Positions 11,640 to 23,900 of a DNA stretch of 64,000 nt are shown one piece after another. The position numbers were made by a program, and so were the translations under genes. The notes under the pieces were generated by a model. That model saw nothing but the letters and a program-made list of their open reading frames with translations, ran no database searches and was not told where the DNA came from. This stretch comes from Agelas oroides (taxonomy: Eukaryota; Porifera; Demospongiae; Agelasida; Agelasidae). The first letter of the stretch is position 1; every line of letters starts with the position of its first letter. The stretch covers positions 3,203,313 through 3,267,312 of the forward strand of contig OX422186.1 of NCBI GenBank assembly GCA_949130485.1. The letters run 5' to 3'.

Positions 11640-12930
11640 CAATACAGGATGTCCCAGGACATCTTGGACCTGGGACTCTGGGACCTTACACTGTCTCCAC
11701 GGCTGGGACATCCTGGGTTGTCCCATGCAGGATATCCCATACACTGCCTCCATGGCTTGGACATCCCAAGATGTCCCAGGATATCCCAGGACATCTAGGA
11801 CCTGGGACTCTGGGACCTTACACTGCCTCCACGGCTGGGACATGCTGGGTTGTCCCAGGATATCCCAGGGCATCTTGGACCTGGGACTCTGGGACCTTAC
11901 ACTGCCTTCATAGCTTGGACATGCTGGGTTGTCCCAGGATATCCCAGGACATGTTGGACCTGGGACTCTGGGACCTTACACTGCCTCCACGGCTGGGACA
12001 TCCTGGGTTGTCCCAGGATATCCCAGGACATCTTGGACCTGGGACTCTGGAACCTTACACTGCCTTCATGGCTTGGACATGCTGGGTTGTCCCAGGATAT
12101 CCCAGGACATGTTGGACCTGGGACTCTGGGACCTTACACTGCTTCCATGGCTTGGACATCCCAAGATGTCCCAGGATATCCCAGGACATGTTGGACCTGG
12201 GACTCTGGGACCTTACACTGCCTCCATGGCTGGGACATCCTGGGTTGTCCCAGGATATCCCAGGACATCTTGGACCTGGGACTCTGGGACCTTACACTGC
12301 CTCCATGGTTTGGACATCCCAAGATGTCCCAGGATATCCCAGGACATCTTGGACCTGGGACTCTGGGACCTTACACTGCCTCCACGGCTGGGACATGCTG
12401 GGTTGTCCCAGGATATCCCAGGACATCTTGGACCTGGGACTCTGGGACCTTACACTGCTTCCATGGCTTGGACATCCCAAGATGTCCCAGGATATCCCAG
12501 GACATCTTGGACCTGGGACCTTACACTGCCTCCACGGCTGGGACATCCTGGGTTGTCCCAGGATATCCCAGGACATCTTGGACCTGGGACCTTACACTGC
12601 CTCCACGGCTGGGATATGCTGGGTTGTCCCAGGATATCCCAGGACATCTTGGACCTGGGACTCTGGGACCTTACACTGCTTCCATGGCTTGGACATCCCA
12701 AGATGTCCCAGGATATCCCAGGACATCTTGGACCTGGGACCTTACACTGCCTCCACGGCTGGGACATCCTGGGTTGTCCCAGGATATCCCAGGACATCTT
12801 GGACCTGGGACCTTACACTGCCTCCACGGCTGGGATATGCTGGGTTGTCCCAGGATATCCCAGGACATCTTGGACCTGGGACTCTGGGACCTTACACTGC
12901 CTCCACGGCTGGGACATCCTAGGATGTAGT
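11640..12930. repeat. 79/69-bp minisatellite array
   Basis: About 16 tandem units occur. TATCCCAGGAC recurs at 11940, 12019 and 12098 with 79-bp spacing. A shorter 69-bp variant lacks the 10-bp block ACTCTGGGAC. Units alternate between types carrying CATCCTGGGTTGTCCC, CATGCTGGGTTGTCCC and CATCCCAAGATGTCCC. Each unit also contains short internal repeats of (T/A)TCCCAGGA. The unit is not a multiple of three and has almost no stop codons, so several frames on both strands stay open for hundreds of codons; these are not genes. It starts about 160 bp after the KDZ stop codon. Confidence 0.95.
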
Positions 12931-13754
12931 GGGATGTCCCAGCAAGTGCTGTCACATAAGGGACAGTCCGTGGCAGTCCTAGACCACCCTGAATGGATGT
13001 GCATGTTGGAGGATGTTTGACTTGATGTGTTACATCACTCATCAGTGACATAATAATCCTGTACCAGCTTGCTCATGCTCACCCCCACAACGTTCTACAT
13101 TTTCTAGTTAAACTATAAAAATAGTAATTCCACATCTGTAGTCAATGGAATTAATACACTGGGCATGATTAGGGTCATGTCGGTGTGAACATAGATAGTA
13201 GTACAACTGAAGAAATAAAAATTTCCAGCACAAAGTTATAAAAGCAGGGATTGAACCATTGCTGTGCCTCATAAGATACTTGTATAGGATTTACACATTC
13301 TGTTATACCAAGTACACCTGCAGTCACAATTGCATATATATACATGTACCTCACAACCGCTTCTTCAGAGCTGCTTGCAGTGTATTCTGCAAGTAGAAGT
13401 TTCCTCCAAACCCTGAAGTACAAAAAACATATTATGATTGGCCATGTATTTCTCACGCTACAGCTACACCTAAGAATTGGTATGTTATATAAGACAATAA
13501 TCATACACACAAACATAACTTCATACAAAGATGTATGAACAATCAACGAACCACATCTCCATAAAAAATAGGCCTAGATGTATTGCACAGTTACTCACTA
13601 CGCAGGACGCATTTTGCCGGGCCAATAGCAGGCCACATCAGCTGCGCTGGGGTGACCGGGAAATGGGGACTGCTATCGCATGCACAGAATGCAGTCAGGT
13701 AGCTGGCCTTCCCCAAAAGGTCAGTAGAAACACCTTGAAAACACTGTCTCTTCA
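12931..13754. other. stretch with no recognised gene
   Basis: Unique-looking AT-rich DNA between the minisatellite and a hairpin MITE. Only short frames without domain resemblance are present. Confidence 0.35.
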
Positions 13755-13849
13755 TAGCCTCGAACCCAGGCTTTCCGTTCTGGATTTTGCCTCGCAGCTC
13801 CAAAAGCTGCGAGACAAAATCCAGAACGGAAAGCGTGGGTTCGAGGCTA
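13755..13849. mobile_element. 95-bp hairpin MITE, TAGCCTC ends, 9-bp TSD
   Basis: An almost perfect hairpin: TAGCCTCGAACCCAGGCTTT on the left, matched by AAAGCGTGGGTTCGAGGCTA on the right, with a tiny loop at the centre. Flanks GTCTCTTCA (13746-13754) and GTCTCTTCG (13850-13858) are a 9-bp TSD with one mismatch. Ends and TSD length match the elements at 3584 and 8417. Confidence 0.85.
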
Positions 13850-14048
13850 GTCTCTTCGTGCAGCTATCCTAGTCTCATCCCCAGCCAGTGGTGTCTGTGC
13901 ACAAGACTACTATCGTAATCGTCACGTAACTTCAAAGTTCATGGTTGAATGCACGTGACCCAAAGGGCATGGCACAAGAACAGCACAAAGAAAGACAGAT
14001 AATTGTTTCTATCACACAAATATAGCTTGTATCAAGGTAGATCAAGCA

Positions 14049-14560
14049 CTGCAGATTACTGTGGGATAACAGTGCAAAACTGATTCCCAAAGCAGCCCTG
14101 AGGTATTGACCGAGGTCCAGGAATCCATCATGGACATTGCAGGCACCTCAGACACCGTGGACACTCCAGGGACTTCAGACACTATTGACACTGTAGTGAC
14201 TACGGTCATTACGTTAAAATGATGTAATGTACCGGTTACATAGAGAAACAACCAGGAATCCATAGCATAATTAAGATCCAGCTGAACTGTGATTGGTGTA
14301 TTATCCAAAGATAACCACCTCACCTCCTACACATCAACACAACAAGTTTCTCAGACAGATGTGAGATACCACACGTTATCGACCACGCTTCATGGGCAAA
14401 AGTCAGATAAGCCTACTGTAGGATAGGCAACAGTGCAAGATTGACTCCCAACAGCCCCTAGGTAGCGGTCGAGGTCCAGCAGTTATGGAGAACCCAGCCA
14501 AACTGTGTTGGTGTTATATCCAGACAGATAACCAGATAACCACCTCATCTTCTCCGCACC
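14049..14560. repeat. degenerate direct duplication
   Basis: 14049-14330 and 14410-14560 share diverged blocks such as GGGATAACAGTGCAA / GGATAGGCAACAGTGCAA, GACCGAGGTCCAG / GGTCGAGGTCCAG and GATAACCACCTCA, in the same order. A short (AC)n tract follows at 14620. Nothing coding is recognised. Confidence 0.5.
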
Positions 14561-15280
14561 AGCACATAGGATTTAGCCCACTGACAGTCCCACTATCGTA
14601 ACATGTACAGTTAAACAGACACACACACACACACAAAAAGGGCCGAGCAACAGTGGAGGGTCCAGTGCTCCATTGAAGGGCAGCAGGCAGAGAGACACTC
14701 AACACCACCATGTTGCTATTTCGTGCGCCTGTGCGCTAAGCAGGGGACTCCATCTACGATGCGCAAACGTGTACATGCGCGTGCATAAAGAAGAACTGGA
14801 GGTACCAAAAGTGCTTATGGACAAGGCCTGATTTGAGTGAGGCATAAGATAGACAGAAAAATGTTAAAAGCCATCCATGCCTAGCAAACATAAGGCAAAC
14901 AGTGTGCGCTTAAAGGCTGTGTGTGCATAAGTTAAGTATGGTAACTACATGTGTCAAGCTGTGTTAAACAGAAGGTAAGGCAATGCACTCAGTAATGATA
15001 TTCTTCGGGCGCCTCCTGTATGCACTTCTTTAAAGTCCAGGGATAACGATGCACAAAGGTCTTGCAGTTGCTAAAAGTTCTTGGTATATGTATCCTTGTC
15101 CAAACAATCTTCTTGTGAGTAGATTAGATCTGTAAACAAAATCTTGGTAAGTACAACATATCCTCAACACTATGCAATCAACTTTGCTGTTCACATGCAA
15201 GTGCTCCCCTTCCTCTCATCTCCCTCCTTCTCCTCCTCTCTCTGATACGTAATAGATTACTTTTTGGCTACAAACAACTA

Positions 15281-15492
15281 CCGTAACCTCTCGAAAATAC
15301 GCCCATGGGCGTATTTTCGAGAGGTTACAATTGCTGCTTCTTCGGTGCTTCTTGCTTAACATAACAGCATGTACTGCAGCATAAATAGGTGGGCGTACTT
15401 TCGAGAGAAAAGCACCCATTGCAGCAACTTCATTCAAAAAAGGGGGGTGGGCGTATTTTCGAGGGTGGGTTTATTTTCGGGAGATTACGGTA
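15281..15492. mobile_element. MITE of the TCTCGAAAATACGCCC family with perfect 44-bp palindrome
   Basis: 15284-15327 is a perfect palindrome (TAACCTCTCGAAAATACGCC and its complement around CCATGG). The right end at 15466-15491, GGGTTTATTTTCGGGAGATT followed by ACGG, mirrors the left end CCGTAACCTCTCGAAAATAC. A related copy lies at 46705-47059. No ORF. Confidence 0.65.
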
Positions 15493-17555
15493 TGTGCCTA
15501 GTATGCTGGACATTAGTGCTGACCAAGAGGGCATCATATGTCATAGGGTCACTGACTTATTTGAAATGGCATTAACAAAGAAATGAAAACTTAGCAACAT
15601 GTGGTTTGTGGCCATCTTAATGGGAGGAATTTTTTGTAGTTAGTCAAGAAGCTGAAATGTTCATGATTAACGTGCTCAATCTTTCACATCTGCTAAACAA
15701 AACTTAATCATGCTAGGAAAATACATGCTTGGTAAACATGTTGTCAATAGTGAGATGTGCTTACAGTAACCAGAGTCTCATTTTCAAGAAAATGGTATGC
15801 TGACAGACCACATAAAAGTTTTAGCAGCACATTACCTTTTGAGTGAAGCTCTTTACTCTTAGGTTAATCGCATACATGTACAGATAAAATAATCCAAAAC
15901 AGAGCGCACTTGTTTGACCTTACAATGAAATATAATAAATAAATGAAAAATTTATGAGGGGGTCTGCTCCTTCAATACCAGACTCTGAAAAACCCTGGCA
16001 TTCTCTATTCCTTCTCTAAATCATGATTCTCTTAACTTCAGATGACAACAGTACAAGCAATCTGTTTTCCGCTGCAAGAAGCCAGTTGTGTTACTAGTTA
16101 ACTATACTCCTAGTCAACAAATTGAGTGCACAGTGATGGGCTTATATGTTGTCTACATAATAGACTCCTAGTACTGATATTACACTTAAGGAAGCAATGT
16201 CTATTCTGAGGTCCATGGTCACACTATGTGGCCGAGTAGACTGATAGTCTGTGATGTTGGAGCTGTTTCAAAACTGGCTAGCAAGGGACTAGAAAAGTAT
16301 CATCTCTCTTGTGTAATGAGTTGCTGAAAAGAAATTACTACAACAATGGATGAAGTTCCACCTTGCAATTGTTGTCCAGGAGACCCACCTCACTCAGGAG
16401 AGCTTCATATAATTACAACAGCCAAGAAACAAATGACAATTAAAAAACCACATCACAAACCAGACCAATGGGAAGGTTTTTCAGAAACATTAAAAGTCAC
16501 TGAATTCAGCTTTTTACTAGCATTGCAACAACCTTAAAAGGCACTCCAATTGTGAGTAGCCTCATTGCCATACACAAAAGTGGGTCTAGGAGTGGGATTA
16601 AAAACTTCATGGACATTTGTTCAAATCTGGAGCACTACAGTTTACAAAGCAATCTGGTCACTGGAGCCTGCAAGCAGAGTAAGAAACCAAACTCACCACT
16701 GAAGGAGTAATGAACCCTGATTTGTTCTACCTCCTACAGGCAACCCTGGGCATCACAACTTGTGATATATCACAGGACGTAATGGACAAAGTAAGCACCA
16801 ATCATCAAATATAACTAGGTGCATGTCTCCCACATTGCCTAATTAGCCATCGAGCGAGGAGGCACAGGTACAACATGGCATTGTTTCAAGCACACACATA
16901 AGCTGTCTCATTCTCACCCTCTCTCTCTTTCCCTCTGTATCTTTCTCTCTCCACACATGGGTGTGAAAGCCTGTATCCCACAGTCTGATCATGTGCAACT
17001 TTATAAAATGAACACGTTCACAGGAAGTGACAGAATAATTTCCTTCTGATATGAATCATCTCAGAATGAATTTCATCAGGGCCTCCATCAGCTGGGAATT
17101 CAGGATGAAGCTGGCACCAACAGCTATACAGTCATATAGTTTGATACAGGCATGACACACAAGAGGTGCACCTCTGCTAAAACTGACACTGACACACCAT
17201 CCCAGGTGATTGGGAGAGGGGAGAAAAACAGTTGAAAAGGAGAAAAGGAGAGATTTGATTGGCACAGAATAGTACCAAAGGGATACTTGTTTCGATAGGA
17301 AAAATTGACAAAGCCGAAGAATGAAAGACTGAGGATAAAAAAAAAACACAACAATCAGCTTAAGATTGTGGGTCAACCTTGGAAAGTGCACACAAGCAGT
17401 GGTTAGAAGTTGTTGGACTCAGTCAGATCTGGCATATTAGTTGCATGCATTCCCAGACCACCAATTCTGGCATGCGTAAGTGAATTTATATGTGAGATTT
17501 CTGTCACTACTGAAAAGTTCTCTGAATTTCTCAGTGGTGCTTCTACTACAGTTAC
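15493..17555. other. stretch mostly without features; possible 3' end of the NLR gene
   Basis: No domain was recognised in the short frames, including 16346-16537. A possible terminal exon of the NLR gene lies near 17437-17490 on the minus strand: after an acceptor in matching phase it reads NLTYKFTYACQNWWSGNACN and then a stop. It does not look like a clear LRR and is only a candidate. Confidence 0.3.
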
Positions 17556-20500
17556 CTGACTGTCTTCAAGGATTTGCAGAGCTGGTAGAGTTCATACACA
17601 CCAGATGACCTGAGAACTTCAGTGTCAACACTAGAATGGCAAACAGTAGGAAGGATTAACTACCATTAAATTTTAAGTCATAGGCAGTGTACTTACTCCA
17701 ACTCCTTTAGGTGCAGCATATCCTTCAGTGCAACTCTCAGAGACTCACCAGCTTTCGTAGCTAAAGAGTTGCGCTGCATGCTAAAAGGATTTTTTCAAAA
17801 CAATAAATGGTATTGATAGGCCCATTCCTAGACTCCTCCTACAAAGGAGGGGGAGAGCCTGGAACATTTTATCATATGCATGATGTTAGTAGACACGAGA
17901 CAGACACAAAATAATTGTGCATGGGCATTCACGAAAGTTTCCCCACTTAGTTCAAAGCCAGTGATTGCAGCAAGAACATGTACACATAGCTACAATGGTA
18001 CAAAAACTGTGGGCTACATCAACCATAAATCACAAGGTAGGCTGGTGTAGTAAATTCTCAGTGTGTCAGACACGGCACCTAATAGGCTGAAGGTGAAGAA
18101 ATTTCATGATTTGTTGCATGTTGTAAGCTCATGAGTATCATTGACACCAACTCAAAAAATCTATGTGGGCAATTGCATATTGCTGAGTGCAAAGATGAAG
18201 GTAACACACTAAAGCGATAAAATGTACCCAAAAAGAAGACAGTAGTAGTCTTGAAAGCACTTACCTTGAATGCCTGGCTTAGTCCACCCCCGCAGGATAA
18301 AGTTGTGTCAACCCTTGACATCATGCATGTGATAAAATGTACTGGGATTTCCCCCTTCTTAGTAGGGAGAACCTGGAAATGCATTTCAATATCTAGTGTA
18401 CTTTGCACTGGAGAGTGTGATATCAAGCATACCCCCACTGTGGATAAGGAGTACAATGGTTGTACAAAGCACACAACTTCAGTGAGCAAATTTCCCTATT
18501 GCTGTGCTACAGAAAGAGTGGCAAACTACCTGATTGGGAGCAGAGATACACTAGTGAACGAGAGATTTAAACAATGGAAAATAAACTACCTTAGAACTTC
18601 CAACTGAGTCAACTTAGGCAACAACGGAGCCAACTCAAGAAACTCCTTCAATTGTAATCCACACCTGTCAATGCTGTAATCATGAAATAAAATGCAACCA
18701 TGTGGTATCCATTGAAATCATACCAGTAAGAGGTAAGTCTGGTGAACACACAACTGTCACTGCATAGGAGTACGGCATGTGCCACAGGCATGTCTAGTAC
18801 GTATACATGTTACAAAAGTGACAGTTTTGATCATTGGTTTCATGCTGAAGTGAAAACGTGATGCAACTTTCAAACTTCAGAGTATTTATTGACTACAGAA
18901 TATCCTCACATCAAAGAAGATAACATCGTAGCCTTCTCCATGAAGCAAGCCAGAGCTTTAGCTGCAGTCGGGTCATTGACCTTAGTTCCACTGAGACTAA
19001 AAGTGAATGCATAAGCACACATAAACTAACATTACCATAACAAATAATCTGAAACTTGCAACAAAAAATCACACATGTGGGTATCTCAAACTAATTTAAC
19101 AACATATGGCATTTTATCATAAAATATTCATGATGAATACTAGAGATAGCCAACGCATTTGACTAATATCTCCAACTGTAGAGAAAGTTGTTACATTACT
19201 AACCTTAGGCTTTTTATGTTGCAGAAAGTATTAGAATCAAGCTTTGCTAGAGTTTCAAAGCATTCCTGACCAATGTGGCAGGACTCAAAATCCAATTCTT
19301 CAACTTGTACTCCAGTGTTTGCAAGGATAAACACGATAGCTGAGGCATCAAATGGGTTAATGGTTTCCTTCTTGAAACACAGCACTCCGTTACAAGCAGA
19401 GACTAAAGTCTGACATGCAACTTTACTCCGAGACTCATATGTACAGTGAAGATGAAGAAGAGTGCATGGAGGAGCACCACTGATGATCGATTGAAAACAT
19501 TTAAGGGCACCATCAGTCCTGAGCTTTGTTAGCCCGCAGAAAAACTTGCACACAACATGCATGTGTGCTTTCTTGTGGTAGTTTGATACACGCTGGTACT
19601 GTTCCTCACCACCAAGGGTGGTCAAATAATACGCTGCAAGAAATTCTTGAAATGTCAAGTGAAGGAAGCTATATGTATTCACAGATCCATGCAGTATTAC
19701 TTGATGGTCAACTGTAATAAGTCCAAGAGATTTGTCCATTCCAGATTCAGAAGACTTTAGTGGGAAAAACATTTTCACTTCCTTGTGGAGAAATCCCTGT
19801 TTTTGCTTCTCAGTTGCATGTAAAGCTACTTTACAGATATTTAGAAACGTTTGGTAGTGGCCAGGGTTCAGGTCTTCAAAATGTTCGAGTACCACCAACT
19901 CTCCTTCAGACTTTCTCAATGTTCTAATTAAAGTTTGAAGAGTAAATTCATTGTAAATTTCTGTTTCAGTTTCTGGTAACTTTGAGCCCAATACACCAAA
20001 TAGAAAGGTGACAATTGCTGCATGTATAGGTAGATAACACATGTGCATCACATTTTGGTGATGCTCAAGGTACAGTTTCAGCTCTTGTACAATTTCCAGA
20101 TTCGAATGATAATAATCTGAAATAAAATCATAAATCTGAGCTTTAAGGAAACCTAGAACTTCAATGTTTCTTGCTGCATGTCTTCTGAACTTCTGAGATG
20201 CTGCTGGCCTAGATGCAACAACCACTACTGATTTGGGGAGAAAAGTTCCTCTGATAAGTTCATAAACAAAGTCCAGACGTCCTTTTGTTGTTGAGTATTC
20301 ATCCAGCCCATCCAATGCAAAGCATATCTCCTCACCACAAGTGCTTTGAATGTGTTGTCCAAGTTCTTGAACTTTGTCGTTAAAAACAAGAGACAGTAGT
20401 GTTTCTAGTGTGACTTCTGTTTCACTGGCAAGTTGACGCAGTGGCACCAGAATAAGCAATGACACTAGGCCATTCAAAATCTTTCCCTGAGCCCAGTCTC

Positions 20501-20812
20501 GGCTTACTTTGTTCATAAGAGTTGTTTTTCCCGACCCTGGCCTTCCTTCTAGCAGTATCCTTGATCCAGATGTAGCATTTTCAAAAATGCAGGAATAATC
20601 AATCCTATTCTTGCTCTTAACAATATCATCATCCACTGATCCTCGCACAGTGTGGCGGGAAAACTCATCTCCAAAGTCCAAAGGTTGATTTTCTAGTAAT
20701 GCCAAATTTATATAGTGTGATTTCCTTACAGGAGGCCAACAGTCTTCCCTTACTTCTGGACGATTACGGTAGACAAATCTCACAGTTTCAGCAAGTACTT
20801 GTACTAGATTTC
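17556..20812 (-). CDS. NLR receptor: NACHT exon plus four LRR exons
   Basis: The large exon 20812-19204 encodes a NACHT ATPase. Counting from the codon at 20783, Walker A (GRPGSGKTT) is at about residues 80-88, Walker B (CFALDGLDEY) at about 154-163, then VVVVASRP. A winged-helix-like FLHLTFQEFLAAYYL follows. The exon ends at AAG|gtt within an LRR. Four exons continue leftwards, all joined in phase 2: 18996-18910 (87 bp), 18673-18590 (84 bp), 17780-17697 (84 bp) and 17630-17556 (75 bp). They encode ribonuclease-inhibitor-type LRRs such as NSLATKAGESL and DRCGLQLKEFLELAPLL. The large exon opens at an acceptor in phase 1, so N-terminal exons lie upstream; the DEATH exon at 55.7 kb is phase-compatible. 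Sponges have large NLR families believed to sense microbial signals; that role is inferred here. The last exon is uncertain. Confidence 0.88.
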
Positions 20813-21189
20813 CTGTTAGTAAAACAGATTGCTTTATAATGTAAGGGGGTCAATTTAAAAATAAAACATTGCTTCCATGGTAACTATGAGTAAAGCCTGA
20901 GCCAGATATTGTATGATATTAACTATGTTGGTGATCGCAATGCACGTGGCTCAGATTTGAAAACAGGTATGAACAAATGCCATGTTTCAATAGGAGAGAG
21001 CAAGTTACAAACTTTTGGTCAAAATGGGAAGTTGCCTACACCATAATGTATTGTCTAATAAATTGGCATAGTAGAACATTCACAAGCCTTGCTAAAAAAA
21101 ATACAAAAATAATCGCTGCCAGAAGTCTTAGGTACCGAATAGTTCAAAGTGTTGAAAGAGATTTTACAGAGTTGATGTTGAAAGGACAT

Positions 21190-21265
21190 GATGCTCTAGC
21201 CAGGATTCAAACCTCGGCCTTCAGATGCTCTTACCAACTGAGCCACTTGAACTGTGGCATTGGAG
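21190..21265 (-). repeat. tRNA-derived SINE head
   Basis: On the minus strand it has a box A-like GTGGCTCAGTTGGTAAGAGC and a box B-like GGTTTGAATCC with tRNA-like spacing. The acceptor stem does not pair, so it is a tRNA-derived SINE or tRNA relic rather than a working tRNA gene. Confidence 0.6.
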
Positions 21266-21429
21266 TAGAGGATAGATTATGTATATCCATAGGCACAGTA
21301 TGATTCTCCAGCAGGATCTCCAGTAGGCATTGACTCTGCATATAGTAAGTATCGAAGTACTGTGCCTTCTGAATTCTGGCGAACTGAATTATGGAAAAAT
21401 AGTTACCATCTATCCTGTGCTCCAAAGTC

Positions 21430-21505
21430 AGAGCTCTAGTGGTTCAGTTGGTAAGGGAATCTAACCAGAGTTCAGAAGCCCCAGATTCAAATCTTGGCTG
21501 AAACT
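21430..21505 (+). repeat. tRNA-derived SINE head
   Basis: GTGGTTCAGTTGGTAAGG resembles box A and AGATTCAAATCTTGG resembles box B. The order and spacing are tRNA-like but cloverleaf pairing is poor. It lies 170 bp from the oppositely oriented SINE head at 21190. Confidence 0.55.
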
Positions 21506-23134
21506 CAAGTCCATTTTTTCCCTCCAGTTCGAAGTGCCAGTCAAAGTAGCTGCAACTCTGCTTAAAGATCACCAGAAAATGTTTTCCCTTGTCATCCAGA
21601 CAGCACTGCAAGTATGTATATGGTAATGTGGGAGCCAAGTGTTGGAATGCCATCCATCATGCTACATGACAAACACGCAATGGTAATCCATCATGATGAA
21701 AACCGAAAGCCATCATTGAACACTTATATCACACTAAAAATTGAAGACGTTCCATTGTTTATTTTATGAGAATTAGAGGACCAATAAGCCAGTGGGGTGT
21801 CATTTTTCCAGAGTCCAATTGAGATACTTTGCAGGATGCGCAAGGTGATGTGGTACATCTGTCAGCTGGTACAGCCTAAGATATCCAGGAAACTTCTATG
21901 GCTCTGCAGTAGACAGCAGCTTCTGAAAAAAAGCCTGTAATCTTTTGCTACTTGCATGGGAATTTCACTATACATCACTTCAACCATCACTGCTCTGAAC
22001 TTGACATGTGCAGGTACCGATGCATGCATAAAATATTTGGGATTCCTGATGCCAAAATTACAAGAATTGGAGGTGCCAAATTTTTAGACAATGCATGTAT
22101 ATGGTACAGTACATATAGTCAAAATATAGTTAGTCACTCTTAGGCAGGCCAAGAAAGTAGTGGTTTCTATTAACAAATAAGGATGCTATTCTGCTCACGA
22201 ACAAGAATGAGAAAAGCAGTACATGCATACTTTCCTTAACATCATACTTCCATTGACAGTTCACGACTACGTACATAGGGACCATAAATGTTGCCTCCCT
22301 CTCACTGCCAAACGAGAAGTTGTTCACTTGTAACCTCCCTGTTAGTCTCAAACAAGACTGTTCTGACGCTCACTCATGACCCAATGTTCGTGTTTAGTCT
22401 CATTCTCACTAAGCCACATCTCCATGAACCAGCTAACATTAGTGGTAAACTGAGCATGGACAATACTAAATTCTACTTCACGCACTTTGCAGAAAGCTCT
22501 TACATTAAATATGCAACAAACCCAGAAAGACTAATATCCATTCTCATTCCTTAAGGTGGACTTGTTGATGTAGGTTTGCTTGATGTAGGTTTGCTTACAG
22601 TGCACTTATGATGTGTATCTACACTTCAAGTACATAAACATTCACAATGTGGTTGATGAAGAATTATATGTTCTGACTTTAATATACTTTGGTATAGAAG
22701 TAATTTTAAAGTACACAGAGATGGATACTTCAGTTAACTGCTTCCCAGACATGCTAGCTCTAAACAAACAATGCATACCATTAGCACTACCTTGGCCGTC
22801 ATCCAGCCTCATTCTCTTGACTACTGGCTGTGTTACGGTAGGTATGGGACCTGTGAAAAAAATAAAAGTTTCATATTATTGAACACGAATGTACCATGAA
22901 CCTTGTAATAATACCTCCCTTCCACAACTAATCTTCCCTTGTAACCTAGGCCCATTCAAAACTAGCAACCTATTCTCCAACCCTGCCCTAACTCAGCCCC
23001 ACCTGACCATTATAACAAAGCACATTGCTTAACCATGGTGTTACTAGGATATGCAAACACAAGCTCATAGTACGTATTTACTAACAAATTACTTGATGCT
23101 GTCAGATTAAATCATCATGATGGTGCAAGGAACA
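21506..23134. other. non-coding stretch with repeat fragments
   Basis: No gene recognised. 22790-22870 is a fragment of the R1 repeat family (compare 27010-27090 and 31448-31530), sharing GTCATCCAGCCT and GGGACCTGTGAAA. A short duplicated GATGTAGGTTTGCTT occurs at 22567-22600. Confidence 0.45.
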
Positions 23135-23143
23135 GTGGACATA

Positions 23144-23228
23144 GTTTTGTTCCCAGGTCACTCCCAGATTATATTATGCAGAAGGGCTGTGAGATAAAAT
23201 CTGGGACTGGCCTGGGAACAAGGCTACC
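23144..23228. mobile_element. 85-bp MITE related to the TAGCCT family, 9-10-bp TSD
   Basis: The ends TTTTGTTCCCAGG and CCTGGGAACAAGGCTAC are inverted. GTGGACATAG flanks both sides (23135-23144 and 23229-23238). The right end matches the GGCTA terminus of the other members; the left terminus has decayed. Confidence 0.6.
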
Positions 23229-23746
23229 GTGGACATAGGTTCTGCACTATAGCAGAAGGGGTGGGACACAAGGAGGTAGGAAGGTTTTAAGCACTGGGTA
23301 AACACCTGATGTGGCTGGCTGCTGAAGGTCTGGCATTGGCACTGGGTAGGCCATTGTTTTTGCACAAATGGGCTAAAGTTTGCTTAATAAGTGGGTGTGG
23401 TTTAGAGTCACAATTCTGCACAGAATAGCTGAAGGAACCTATCGGTGAAGTTTCAAGTGCTAGACCCCAAGCAGAAGTGGAGTTATGGTACAATGAAAGG
23501 CTCTGCGTTCTAAACCGGACTCTAGAGTTTTTATAGTAACTAAACAAAATGGAATACATATGAGGCCCTTTTGATTCACTGAGTCAATCAAGCAGCCTCC
23601 CAGATGCAAGACAGTAGTGAGAGCATTGCTACCATACCAGCCAAGCCAGACAGGAAGTAGGCCCTGCCCAAAGCCTTGTCAATGAATGATTTAGGTTAGT
23701 CCAGTATTTTAGCCATTCCTAATTCCTATGATTAATGTATTTGGGG

Positions 23747-23900
23747 CGAGCGTGAGTGAGTCCCACACTAGTGAGTTGAACTGTGATTTTTCACATATAT
23801 ATATATATATATATCCGGCATACGTCGTTCCGTATGTTTTTGGACGCTGTAATTTAATGCGATAGCCGCAGGCCGCATGCGGACCATAAGTACGTATAAT
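23747..23900. repeat. GGGGCGAGC-family repeat copy
   Basis: TTGGGGCGAGCGTGAGTGAG starts a block containing an (AT)n tract and GCGATAGCCGC...GCATGCGG. An inverted copy lies at 56755-56885, and partial copies lie at 34036-34132 and 10710-10790. Probably a MITE family. Confidence 0.6.

Noticed and set aside
11483-13020. Long open frames on both strands, up to 479 codons
   Set aside because: They come from stop-poor 79/69-bp tandem units that shift frame each repeat. No start, splice or domain evidence.
16346-16537. Cys-containing 63-codon frame
   Set aside because: Too short, with no homology I recognise and no splice support.
21190-21505. True tRNA genes
   Set aside because: Box A and box B are present but the acceptor stems do not pair; they fit tRNA-derived SINEs better.
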